Position numbers and translations under genes: made by a program
Origin: Chthonomonas calidirosea
GTDB taxonomy: Bacteria > Armatimonadota > Chthonomonadetes > Chthonomonadales > CAJBBX01
NCBI GenBank assembly: GCA_020722705.1
Contig: DYKI01000001.1
Coordinates: 158,156-222,155, forward strand
Reading direction: 5' to 3'
Length of the DNA stretch: 64,000 bases
Notes under the pieces: model-generated
What the model saw: the letters and a program-made list of their open reading frames with translations, nothing else
Databases searched by the model: none
Told to the model about the DNA's origin: nothing
Shown: in pieces, positions 55,062 to 64,000 of the stretch
Numbering within the stretch: position 1 is the first letter of the stretch
How the letters are laid out: every line of letters starts with the position of its first letter

Positions 55062-55685
55062 ATGCGTTTGCGCCTTGCCATCGGGTTGAGTCTCCTGGTC
55101 CTTGCGCTCGGCTGCACATCGGTCCAAGCTCAGGCTCGCAGACAGAATCGACAGCGGGCCGCCAATGTCCCGATCGCTCAGGTACCTGTCGCGCTCCTCG
55201 ACGCCATCTGCAAGCTGGAACCGGCTCAGAAGGAGAAGATCACCGCCCTCCAGACCAAGCTGATCGAGGACCTCAAGGCGCTCCGCCCGGCGAAGGGCAC
55301 GGAGCCCGACTCGCAGGCCGTCCAGAAGCGTCGAGACCTTACTCAGGCTGCGATAACGGAACTGAACGGCATCCTCACGCCCGAGCAGCGCGAGGCCCTG
55401 CGCAAAGCTATGCCGCTCCTGACGAGTCTCCGATCAGCCAACGTACCTCTAGAGGTTGTTGCCGAACTCAAGCTCACCGAGGACCAGAAGAAGCAGATCG
55501 CTGACATCATTGCTTCGGAGCGAGCGAGCCTGCGAGGTGTACCCGCACAAGAGCGGAAGGCGAAGATGCGCGAGATGATGGCTCAAGTACGCTCAAAGAT
55601 CGAGGCACTTCTCACCGACGAGCAGAAGGACATCATCAAGAAGTTCAGGGAGAAGAACCGCGGGAATAAGCGCAATCGTCCGTAG
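55062..55685 (+). CDS. Secreted Spy/LTxxQ-like protein
   Basis: The 207-residue product has a signal peptide (RLAIGLSLLVLALGCTSVQA; a lipoprotein Cys is possible but the lipobox is imperfect). The rest is hydrophilic and helical with three LTxxQ-type motifs (LTPEQREAL, LTEDQKKQI, LTDEQKDII), the signature of Spy/CpxP-like periplasmic chaperone-type proteins. The tail is basic and Asn-rich (REKNRGNKRNRP). ATG 55062 follows AAGGAGG. It is followed by a strong hairpin, so it is probably monocistronic. Together with the 42.6 kb protein it is the second Spy-like protein here. Confidence 0.82.
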   Translation: MRLRLAIGLSLLVLALGCTSVQAQARRQNRQRAANVPIAQVPVALLDAICKLEPAQKEKITALQTKLIEDLKALRPAKGTEPDSQAVQKRRDLTQAAITELNGILTPEQREALRKAMPLLTSLRSANVPLEVVAELKLTEDQKKQIADIIASERASLRGVPAQERKAKMREMMAQVRSKIEALLTDEQKDIIKKFREKNRGNKRNRP

Positions 55686-55701
55686 CCGTTCAGGGCATGC
55701 C

Positions 55702-55726
55702 CCCGGGCGCCGATACGGCGCCCGGG
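55702..55726. terminator. Bidirectional hairpin between the LTxxQ gene and the threonine aldolase
   Basis: CCCGGGCGCCG and CGGCGCCCGGG form a perfect 11-bp stem with a 3-nt loop, 17 nt after one stop codon and directly touching the other. There is no T-run. It probably ends both convergent transcripts. Confidence 0.6.
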
Positions 55727-56761
55727 CTATGCCAGGTCGCTCGCCACAGAGGACAGCGCCCGAACTGCACGCTCGATGCCGGCGTTATCCACATCCATGT
55801 GCGTGACAAGGCGAATCCGATTGTCCCCAAGCGCCAAGCACCGAACGCCCTTCTGCTGCAAGGCATCCACCCATCGGCGCGCTGGAGCCTCGGTCGAGAA
55901 GTAGACCATGTTCGTCTGAACGCTCCTGAGATCAATGCTAACCCCCGGCAGCTCGGCGATGCATGCGGCCAGTGTTGCGGCGCGCGCATGATCGTCGGCA
56001 AGGCGCTCGATGTTGTGTTCGAGCGCATACAGCCCGGCGGCGGCGAGCACGCCTGACTGCCTCATTCCTCCACCCAACCTCTTGCGCACGCGCCTGGCCC
56101 GTTCGATGGTTGTGCGGTCGCCGCAGAGAACCGACCCCGCCGGACACCCCAGGCCTTTCGACAGACAAAACGTTATCGTATCGCATCGGGCCGCGAACTG
56201 CTCGACGGAGGTGTTGCCGGCGATCGAGGCGTTGAAGATGCGAGCTCCATCAAGATGGATAGCTACACCTCGTTCACGCGAGGTCTTCCAGATCGCATCG
56301 TGCACTGCCGGCGGGATCACCGCACCGCCCGATACGTTATGTGTGTTCTCGATCACAATCAGCGCAGTCCCGGGCGAGTGCAGGGACTCCGTCTGGATCG
56401 CCTCGGCAATCTCATCCGGGCTCGGAACACCGCACGTGCTCCGGAACTGGCGCAGCATCACGCCAAGGAGAGCCGCAGGCGCGCCTGCTTCATACCGCAT
56501 GGAGTGCGAGTCGGCGTCAAGCAGGACCTCGTCACCCGGGCGGGTGTGAACCGCGATACCGATGATGTTGCTCATGGTGCCCGACGGCACCAAAAGCCCT
56601 GCCTCCTTGCCCATGATCGCCGCGGCACGCTCTTCCAGCTTGGCCACCGTCGGATCATCCCCGAGAACGTCGTCTCCAACGATCGCCTCCGCCATTGCCC
56701 GCCGCATTCCTGCCGTCGGCTGCGTTACCGTATCGCTTCGCAGGTCAACCCAAGCGTTCAC
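55727..56761 (-). CDS. ltaE: Low-specificity L-threonine aldolase
   Basis: This 344-residue fold-type I PLP enzyme splits L-threonine or L-allo-threonine into glycine and acetaldehyde. [35 protein letters not shown] and [14 protein letters not shown] are family marks; the PLP Lys lies in [30 protein letters not shown] is the cofactor-ring Asp strand. The track's upstream extension is rejected: GTG 56761 follows AAGGAGG and starts at the conserved N-terminus. It is transcribed away from the AKR operon and converges on the LTxxQ gene. Confidence 0.93.
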   Translation of the reverse strand: MNAWVDLRSDTVTQPTAGMRRAMAEAIVGDDVLGDDPTVAKLEERAAAIMGKEAGLLVPSGTMSNIIGIAVHTRPGDEVLLDADSHSMRYEAGAPAALLGVMLRQFRSTCGVPSPDEIAEAIQTESLHSPGTALIVIENTHNVSGGAVIPPAVHDAIWKTSRERGVAIHLDGARIFNASIAGNTSVEQFAARCDTITFCLSKGLGCPAGSVLCGDRTTIERARRVRKRLGGGMRQSGVLAAAGLYALEHNIERLADDHARAATLAACIAELPGVSIDLRSVQTNMVYFSTEAPARRWVDALQQKGVRCLALGDNRIRLVTHMDVDNAGIERAVRALSSVASDLA

Positions 56762-56943
56762 GTCTGCCTCCTTGAGACGTACAATACCTGCACGAAGCCG
56801 CAAGCGCAACGCGCAGACTGATAAGAGTTGTCGTTGAGGACCGACCATCGCGGGAGGAGTCTGCGTCGAGCAACGCGAACAGATCAAGGCAAGCACCGCG
56901 CCATGCGCAGCGGCGTCCGGACAGTCAACTGAAGGAGACAGGT

Positions 56944-57795
56944 GTGCTACAGACAAGGCCATACGGTCGCGCCGACGACCGATTGTCCATCGTTGGCCTC
57001 GGAGGCATCGTGGTTGCGCAGTTGCCGCAGCACGAAGCCGACAGAATAGTTGCAGATGCCTTCGCCCGTGGCGTGAACTACTACGACGTGGCTCCGACCT
57101 ACATGGATGCCCAGGACAGACTCGGGCCGGCGCTCAAACCCTACCGAGACAAGGCATTCCTCGCCTGCAAGACGGAGAAGCGAACGAAGGCCGAAGCGGA
57201 TGCGGCGCTGAGCGAATCGTTGCGCAAACTGCAGACCGACCATTTCGACTTGTACCAACTGCACGGCCTGGCAAACCTTGAGGAGGCCCACGCGTGTTTC
57301 GCCCCGGGCGGAGCTATGGAGACGCTTATCGCTGCACGCAGCCGAGGTCTGACACGCTACCTGGGCTTCTCAGCACACTCAGTCGAGGCAGCGCTGTTCT
57401 GTTTGGAACAGTTCGATTTCGACTCGGTCCTTTTCCCGCTCTCCTGGCCGGCATACTACGCGGGGCGTTTCGGGCCTCAGGTCATTGACGCGGCGCGGCG
57501 ATCGGGCGCGGCGGTCCTGGCTCTCAAGGGGATGGCCCGCCGTCCGTGGCCGGACGGGGCCCCAAGAGGTTATCCGAAGTGCTGGTATGAGCCGTTCGAA
57601 AATCCGAGCGAGGCCGAAAGCGCCCTCCGTTGGACGCTGTCGCTGCCGATCACGGCGGCCGTGCCGCCGGGCGATCCGGGGCTGTTCGAGCTTGCCCTGA
57701 GGATTGCCGAGCGCTTCACACCCATGTCGGAAACAGAGATACTCAGCATTCAGAACGCGGCATCGGGCGCAACGCCCCTGTTCACCGCGGGCTGA
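56944..57795 (+). CDS. Aldo/keto reductase
   Basis: This 283-residue AKR starts at GTG 56944 after AAGGAGA. It shows [21 protein letters not shown] (Asp, Tyr), [10 protein letters not shown] (Lys), [10 protein letters not shown] (His) and a shortened C-terminus. It resembles the radical-SAM-independent AKR group often found in sugar-utilisation clusters. Next on the same strand, 31 nt later, is a xylose-isomerase-like gene and then L-fucose isomerase, so a fucose or rhamnose-type sugar aldehyde may be its substrate. That is context inference. Confidence 0.87.
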   Translation: MLQTRPYGRADDRLSIVGLGGIVVAQLPQHEADRIVADAFARGVNYYDVAPTYMDAQDRLGPALKPYRDKAFLACKTEKRTKAEADAALSESLRKLQTDHFDLYQLHGLANLEEAHACFAPGGAMETLIAARSRGLTRYLGFSAHSVEAALFCLEQFDFDSVLFPLSWPAYYAGRFGPQVIDAARRSGAAVLALKGMARRPWPDGAPRGYPKCWYEPFENPSEAESALRWTLSLPITAAVPPGDPGLFELALRIAERFTPMSETEILSIQNAASGATPLFTAG

Positions 57796-57826
57796 AACTG
57801 CGCTGCAATCACGGAGGCACCGCCCA

Positions 57827-58858
57827 ATGAACACGAAGTTCAGTTTCTCGGCAGGCGTCTGGAACCTCAACCGAGGCGAGGACCCATTTGGCCCGCCGAT
57901 CCGCGCGTCCATCCCGTTCGCAGAGAAGCTGCAGAAGCTGAAGGCGCTCGGGTTCGACTACGTGCAGTTCCATGACGACGATGCCGTGCCCCTCGGCGTC
58001 TCGCCGGTCAATGTTGCCGCTGAGGCCGCCCGCGTCCGGTCGCTCTGTGAGGATGCGGGCCTCGGCGTCGAGTTTGTGGCGCCTCGACTCTGGGAAGACC
58101 CTCTCTTTGTGGACGGGGCCATCACGGCCAACGATGCTGCGGCGCGGCAAGCGGCGATGGATCGCGGCAAGCGGGCGGTGGACATTGCCCGCGTGCTGGG
58201 AACCCACAGAATCGTCCTCTGGCCCGCCCGTGAAGGAACGTACATCCGCGAGGCGAAGGACCCGCTGGCATCGTTCGATCGCTTCGTCGAGTTCCTGAAC
58301 TGCCTTCTGGCGTATGATCCGGATATCCGCATTCTGGGTGAGATGAAGCCGAACGAGCCGATGGACCTCATGTACCTCGCCTCGACAGCTCACTTCCTCG
58401 CCCTGGCTGCGCGCACGGCAGAACCCGATCGGGTTGGCACGCTCATCGAAGCTGCTCACTCGATCCTGCTCGGACTCGACCCTTCGGAGGAGATGGCCTT
58501 CGCGATATGGCACGGGAAGCTCTGGGGGGTCCATCTGAACGATCAGGACGGCCTTAAGTTCGACGAAGACAAGAGCTTCGGCAGCGCGAACCTGCGCCGC
58601 GCCTTCAACATTGTTGATGTGCTGGTCAACAATGACTACGGACTGAAGGGCGAAGTCGTCGGTCTGGACGTGAAGGCGATGCGGACGCAGCCAACTGATA
58701 TGGCCACGAAGCACCTTAGCAACAGCAAGCGGATGTTCGAGCGCCTCGTGGAGGTCTCCGTTAAGCTCGACCGGTCGGCCATCAACGCATTGAGAGCATC
58801 GCGCGACTACGAGGGTCTGGACGCGTTGATCCTCGACGCCCTGATGGGCGTTCGTTAG
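57827..58858 (+). CDS. Xylose-isomerase-like TIM-barrel sugar isomerase
   Basis: This 343-residue enzyme begins FSAGVWNLNRGEDPFGPPIRASIPFAEKLQKLKALGFDYVQFHDDD. It contains ILGEMKPNEPMD, LIEAAHSILLGLDPSEEM, WGVHLNDQDGLKFDEDKSFGSANLRRAF and GEVVGLDVKAMRTQP, in the same order as metal-binding motifs of XylA (KPNEP, HxxLN, D..F.S..LR.AF). It is therefore an XylA-superfamily sugar isomerase, though the substrate may be another aldose. The track's start at 57704 is rejected; ATG 57827 follows ACGGAGG. It lies between the AKR gene and fucI. Confidence 0.83.
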   Translation: MNTKFSFSAGVWNLNRGEDPFGPPIRASIPFAEKLQKLKALGFDYVQFHDDDAVPLGVSPVNVAAEAARVRSLCEDAGLGVEFVAPRLWEDPLFVDGAITANDAAARQAAMDRGKRAVDIARVLGTHRIVLWPAREGTYIREAKDPLASFDRFVEFLNCLLAYDPDIRILGEMKPNEPMDLMYLASTAHFLALAARTAEPDRVGTLIEAAHSILLGLDPSEEMAFAIWHGKLWGVHLNDQDGLKFDEDKSFGSANLRRAFNIVDVLVNNDYGLKGEVVGLDVKAMRTQPTDMATKHLSNSKRMFERLVEVSVKLDRSAINALRASRDYEGLDALILDALMGVR

Positions 58859-58891
58859 TGCGCCAACGATCAGAACACAGGAGCAACACCA

Positions 58892-60688
<1,797 letters not shown>

Positions 60689-60697
60689 CACGAAGAT

Positions 60698-60734
60698 GGC
60701 GGTCCCTCGTGAAGTCCCAGATCGAGGGACCGCC
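60698..60734 (+). terminator. Terminator hairpin after fucI
   Basis: GGCGGTCCCTCG and CGAGGGACCGCC are a perfect 12-bp inverted repeat with a 13-nt loop, beginning 10 nt after the fucI stop. It lacks a long T-run but is well placed to end the AKR-isomerase-fucI operon. Confidence 0.65.
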
Positions 60735-60791
60735 CTGTCTCAGGGCTCTCCGTGCATCCATGTTCCATGAGCGCTGAGGGCTAGCTCGCCC

Positions 60792-61733
60792 ATGGCCTGG
60801 TTCGGATTCCTCGCCGCAGCGCCGGCCCTACCTGCTGTGTTTGCATGGTGCCTTGCCTACTGGTCAACACACCCAATCCGCATCCCTGTGCCCGGCCGTC
60901 CGCCGCCTGACCTGGGAGCATATGAGGACGTGACGCTGACCACCTCGGACGGACTCAGGCTTTCCGGCTGGTACTTCCCAGCGTCCCAACAGCAGGCCGT
61001 CATTGTGCTCTGCCATGGCCATCAGTTCCATCGGTGCCAGATGCTGGACGTTATGCGCGGCCTCTCTTCGGAACGATTCGGCTTCTTGATGTTCGACTTT
61101 CGATGCGCGGGACGCAGCGGCGGCAGGATCAGCACGATCGGTGCCGATGAGGTCGCCGATCTGATTGCTGCCGTGGACTGGCTGAAGGCACGCCCGGATA
61201 CGGCATGCCTGCCGATCGGTGTGTTCGGCTACTCCATGGGTGGGGCTGCAGCTCTGCTGGCCGCGGCGGCAGATGAGCGCATCCGCGCCGTAGCCTCACA
61301 GGGTGCCTATGCGTCATTGGCCCGAGCGATCAGAGACCGCGGGCGTTTCTTTGCCGGCGTCCTGGGCCCACTCGTCTCCATACCGGCCATGGCGTTCGGT
61401 CGTATGTGGCTGCGCCACAATCCCGCCGATATCGCACCCGTTCAAGTGGTCTGCAACATCGCGCCCAGGCCCGTGATGATATGCCACGGCGAATGGGATC
61501 CGTTCATTGCCCCGGCGGATGCTCGAGCCTTGTTCGAGGCGGCGGGACCTCCCAAGGATCTTCGCATTGTCCCGCGGTCATGGCATATCGGGATAGACGA
61601 CGTCGAACGTCCCGCCTACTTCGCGGACCTCCGTGCCTTCTTCGAGCGCCACCTGCTCTCAGAACCCGGCGTCCCGCTGCCGAACGCTACGGACCAAACC
61701 ACAGCAGGGTCTGGCCGAAGAGAGCCGCCGTAA
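60792..61733 (+). CDS. Membrane-anchored alpha/beta hydrolase
   Basis: This 313-residue protein has an N-terminal membrane helix (WFGFLAAAPALPAVFAWCLAYW) and then a DUF1749/dienelactone-hydrolase-like alpha/beta fold. The nucleophile Ser lies in VFGYSMGGAAALL, with MICHGEWDPFIAP holding the Asp and RSWHIGIDD the His. It is probably an esterase/peptidase-like hydrolase with unknown substrate, held at the membrane. Its last 47 nt overlap the convergent secreted-protein gene. Confidence 0.85.
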   Translation: MAWFGFLAAAPALPAVFAWCLAYWSTHPIRIPVPGRPPPDLGAYEDVTLTTSDGLRLSGWYFPASQQQAVIVLCHGHQFHRCQMLDVMRGLSSERFGFLMFDFRCAGRSGGRISTIGADEVADLIAAVDWLKARPDTACLPIGVFGYSMGGAAALLAAAADERIRAVASQGAYASLARAIRDRGRFFAGVLGPLVSIPAMAFGRMWLRHNPADIAPVQVVCNIAPRPVMICHGEWDPFIAPADARALFEAAGPPKDLRIVPRSWHIGIDDVERPAYFADLRAFFERHLLSEPGVPLPNATDQTTAGSGRREPP

Positions 61734-63237
61734 GGCTTGACGCGTGCCTCTCCTCTTCGATTGGCCGCCGGGCAATCCGGATGTTCGGCCAGATCAGCTC
61801 GTTGATCCCGTTTGACGCCAGCGCCATGTTCGGGAATGCGCGCTGAACGTCGCGGACAAGCATGGTCTGCCCTTCGGTCGGGGTCCGGCCTTCAACTCGG
61901 CCTGCATTGTCGTTCCATACATCACAGGCGTCAAGCAGCAGGAGGGCGTCCGGCGCCGCGCCCATGAACGCCTCCCGCAGCCCGCGTACGACCGAGGCTC
62001 GCCACCGACTGGCGCATCCGGACATGGGAATCCACTCCCCTTCACCGTTCTTCGGATCTCCGCCTGTCGCGCCCCGAACCCGATACTGGGACAGCGGCCC
62101 AAGCCCATTCCAGTCGGCGTGCGCATGGGCGACTCGAACGGGCAGCATCACGTAGAAGCCGAGATCATGCGCTTCGCCGATCAGAGCCGCTTCACGATCG
62201 GTCAGCCGCCGATCCGGAGCGGAGCCGACACCCCAGGAGGGCAGATACAAGAGTGTCCGAGCCGGTGGGCGCTTGCCTGCAAGGAGTTCGAGGTCGCCCT
62301 TGCTGGACGCGGCGGAGACCGTAACGACGGACTGAATCTGTCCGACCCAGAGCTGAGCCTCAGTCGGAGCCGATCGAGGCCGGAGATGGGCCAGCAGTGC
62401 CCTGTAGCCTTGTGCGGGGACCCGCCAATCGCCTTTGTAGGCGTTGAGGCGCCACTCGACGTGCGGCACACTCGTCTGTTTGGCCCACGGAGCTTCCGCC
62501 TCCGTCTGCAGCGCAAGGTCGAGCCGCTCGCTCCGGCGGGTCAGGCTGAGCGCCTTGAACCTGCTCTCATCATCACGCGAGTAGATCACCACGCCACCTT
62601 CGGGCGCTTGCCAGACAAGCATCTGAGCCGTCCACTCCCGTGGATAGGAGAAGGAACGAGCTTGCTCTTTCGAGGCGAGCGAGTGCTCGTAGCCATCGTG
62701 TGTCGGCACCATGAGGCGGCCTCGCGTCAGGTCGAGATTGCGTATTCCGAGCTGGAGCCCCCGCAGACCGGCATCCAGAGACTCGCCCCAAGACGCTATG
62801 ACAACATCCTGTGTCTCCTCATCCACCGAAACGTTCAGCCATACCGTCGTCGAGCCGTCACGCAGAACGGTCTGCGCCGCCTGCCTGCGTGCCTCATCCT
62901 CGTGAGCCGTCCGCCATCCATCGTAGCGCAGGCCCGTCGCCCGATCGCCCACTCGGAGAGCAGCAGTGAGCGGCGCGATCCGCCCTTGGCCGGTTGCCAC
63001 GTGCTCGCCGGTTACCCTATTCGTGATCTCGACGATCTCACCCCCGCGCATGACAACTCGGATGTTCGATGTACGGATGGTCAGGCGATCACCGGCAACC
63101 GCTATGTCGGCATCGCACGTTGCAGATGCCGCTGTGGCGATGATCAAGACCGCAGCCGCACGCACACGCCGCCGGCACCCTGCCACAGCATGTGCCGCCG
63201 TGCTGTATAATGCTCCCAGCAATCCACCGATCTCCAT
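61687..63237 (-). CDS. Secreted DUF6259-like hydrolase-type protein, possibly short
   Basis: The 516-residue product from ATG 63237 has a hydrophobic leader (VRAAAVLIIATAASATCDA; GTG 63165 would give just this signal peptide). A beta-rich N-terminal domain is followed by a barrel-like domain with RTLLYLPSWGVGS, LGFYVMLPVRVAHAHADWNG and PDALLLLDACDVWNDNAG, resembling glycoside-hydrolase-type DUF6259 proteins. It ends abruptly at LTAALFGQTLLWFGP, earlier than I would expect for that family, so it may be C-terminally truncated. The 5' end abuts the divergent DnaA-N-like gene: CCATGG gives ATG on both strands. Substrate unknown. Confidence 0.65.
   Translation of the reverse strand: MEIGGLLGALYSTAAHAVAGCRRRVRAAAVLIIATAASATCDADIAVAGDRLTIRTSNIRVVMRGGEIVEITNRVTGEHVATGQGRIAPLTAALRVGDRATGLRYDGWRTAHEDEARRQAAQTVLRDGSTTVWLNVSVDEETQDVVIASWGESLDAGLRGLQLGIRNLDLTRGRLMVPTHDGYEHSLASKEQARSFSYPREWTAQMLVWQAPEGGVVIYSRDDESRFKALSLTRRSERLDLALQTEAEAPWAKQTSVPHVEWRLNAYKGDWRVPAQGYRALLAHLRPRSAPTEAQLWVGQIQSVVTVSAASSKGDLELLAGKRPPARTLLYLPSWGVGSAPDRRLTDREAALIGEAHDLGFYVMLPVRVAHAHADWNGLGPLSQYRVRGATGGDPKNGEGEWIPMSGCASRWRASVVRGLREAFMGAAPDALLLLDACDVWNDNAGRVEGRTPTEGQTMLVRDVQRAFPNMALASNGINELIWPNIRIARRPIEEERHASSLTAALFGQTLLWFGP
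63206..63211 (+). promoter_or_regulatory. Candidate -10 box for the DnaA-N-like gene
   Basis: TATAAT at 63206-63211 is a perfect -10 hexamer, 40 nt upstream of ATG 63251. No good -35 is visible 16-18 nt upstream. The site lies inside the 5' coding end of the divergent secreted-protein gene. Confidence 0.4.
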
Positions 63238-63250
63238 GGAGACCACCCCT

Positions 63251-63886
63251 ATGCCCGACACCGCCCTTACCCCATCCGAGCTGTGGCAGCAAACCGCAGA
63301 CAAGGTCAAGGACCGGATCACCCATATGACACTGTGGCGGACGATGGAGCAATCTGTCGGGCTCGTTGTCGAAGATGATACGCTCATCGTGGGCGTTCCG
63401 TCACGCATCATCAACCAGGCCAGCTACCTTCAGTCGCCGGAGCACCGCAACACCATTGAGAAGGTACTTTCCCGTACGGCGGGACGCTCCATGCGACTGA
63501 GGGTCATCGAGGGCGACTGCATCGGCGACTGGGAGAACCTTAAGAAACGCGAAGAGCGCGTCAAGGCCATGCGTGACGCGGCCTACGAGCGCTGCGACCG
63601 CCAGTCCGAGCAGGCCCAGTCATGGGATGAAGTCGTCGAGGGTGCGGCCCGCGCGTGGTCGGCATGCACCCTGCGCGCCCTGCCGCAGACGAAAGCCCGC
63701 TACGTGCGCCTCATGGCAAACTACATCAATGAAGCGATCTCGCGACTCTGTCCCGATGGCCCCGACGAAGCGGAGGAGCGCCTGATCGCCAAGGCCATTG
63801 ATCGGGTGGCGACCAACGCCGACGTGTCCGCTACGGTCGTGGCCCTCGAGCTGGAACGCCTGCAGACAACTGCTTCGAACGCCTAA
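63251..63886 (+). CDS. Stand-alone DnaA N-terminal-domain-like protein
   Basis: The 211-residue product (ATG 63251, GGAG 9 nt upstream) starts LTPSELWQQTADKVKDRITHMTLWRTMEQSVGLVVEDDTLIVGVPSRIINQASYLQSPEHRNTIEKVLSRTAGRSMRLRVIEG, closely resembling the DnaA domain I fold (LW...L....S...F.TW......L....L.I.VPN.F...WL). The AAA+ and DNA-binding domains of DnaA are absent. The remaining 130 residues are helical and charged and carry no recognised family. Domain I mediates protein-protein contacts (DnaB, DiaA) in DnaA; this could be a decoy or partner. The track start 62966 is the shadow of the divergent gene. Confidence 0.6.
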   Translation: MPDTALTPSELWQQTADKVKDRITHMTLWRTMEQSVGLVVEDDTLIVGVPSRIINQASYLQSPEHRNTIEKVLSRTAGRSMRLRVIEGDCIGDWENLKKREERVKAMRDAAYERCDRQSEQAQSWDEVVEGAARAWSACTLRALPQTKARYVRLMANYINEAISRLCPDGPDEAEERLIAKAIDRVATNADVSATVVALELERLQTTASNA

Positions 63887-63928
63887 CCGCGGTCAACGCC
63901 CACCTGCCGTCAAGCGTGCTGAAGCTCC

Positions 63929-64000
63929 GGGAAGGCGAGGCTCCTGCCGAGCCGTGGGAGGGCGAGGCTCCCGCCGAGCCGTGGGAGGGCGAGGCTCCCG
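63929..64000. repeat. 27-bp tandem repeat at the window edge (GEAPAEPWE-coding type)
   Basis: Two full units and one partial unit of 27 bp are seen: 63929-63955, 63956-63982 and 63983-64000. The first differs from the others by 2 bases. In one frame on the plus strand they read as EGEAPAEPW repeats, a 9-residue period. The run reaches the end of the window and must continue outside it. No ORF is called here. Confidence 0.8.

Noticed and set aside
62119-63210. 363-residue plus-strand ORF
   Set aside because: It is a shadow of the secreted DUF6259-like gene, with no ribosome-binding site or motif.
63929-64000. The edge repeat as a CRISPR
   Set aside because: Units abut directly with no unique spacers and keep a 9-codon period, so it is a simple tandem repeat.

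Overview
The window looks like chromosomal DNA of a high-GC, free-living, heterotrophic Gram-negative-type (diderm) bacterium. Evidence for an outer envelope is the RND efflux permease with its periplasmic adaptor, a MucB/RseB-like periplasmic sensor and Spy/LTxxQ-type secreted proteins. GTG and TTG starts are common, genes are dense and often overlap by 4 nt (ATGA/GTGA), and glycoside hydrolases are frequent. Type III pantothenate kinase, class 1B dihydroorotate dehydrogenase, DUF6785-like membrane proteins and GEAPAEP-type repeats would fit Armatimonadota or a similar polysaccharide-degrading phylum, but that placement is low-confidence inference. I saw no rRNA, CRISPR array, prophage or insertion sequence. 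No gene-free stretch exceeds 300 bases.

Layout. 1-5.9 kb: end of rsmI, then a surface-glycan/nucleotide-sugar cluster (GT2, galE, RmlC-like cupin, rmlB, HldE-like nucleotidyltransferase, UbiA/DPPR-synthase-like enzyme, rmlD). 5.9-8.4 kb: two secreted proteins (GHL10-type glycosidase-like and Ig-like). 8.4-12 kb: DinG helicase, SprT-like metalloprotease and a Rad52-like protein. 12-13.4 kb: purA on the minus strand with a consensus promoter and a perfect leader palindrome. 13.5-18 kb: ABC-F ATPase, a PspA/membrane protein/J-like operon behind a consensus promoter, and rpsT. 18-23.6 kb (minus): moxR, DUF58, transglutaminase-like TgpA protein, holA. 23.7-27.7 kb: GH116 and GH29 glycosidases. 27.7-33 kb: pyrK, nitrilase-family hydrolase, pyrD, two MFS transporters. 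33-36.7 kb: membrane-anchored macro-like protein, aldo/keto reductase, Spo0M-like protein, PfkB kinase. 36.7-42.3 kb (minus): mtaB, a very large GH42-like protein with disordered basic tails, and a secreted regulatory-domain protein. 42.4 kb: tRNA(CAT) with its own promoter and terminator. 42.6-51 kb (minus): arsR, RND adaptor, RND pump, DUF2892, ECF sigma, anti-sigma, RseB-like and Spy-like. 51-55.7 kb: DUF6785-like membrane protein, coaX, HEAT-like protein, LTxxQ protein. 55.7-64 kb: threonine aldolase, an aldo/keto reductase / xylose-isomerase-like / fucI operon, an alpha/beta hydrolase, a DUF6259-like secreted protein, a stand-alone DnaA N-terminal-domain protein, and a 27-bp tandem repeat at the edge.

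How the genes work together. The GH29 fucosidase with FucI and the sugar-isomerase/reductase genes suggest use of fucosylated glycans. PyrK and PyrD form the NAD-linked dihydroorotate dehydrogenase. The arsR-led block couples an efflux pump to an envelope-stress sigma/anti-sigma/sensor set. Functions come from motif recognition by eye; no database search was run.
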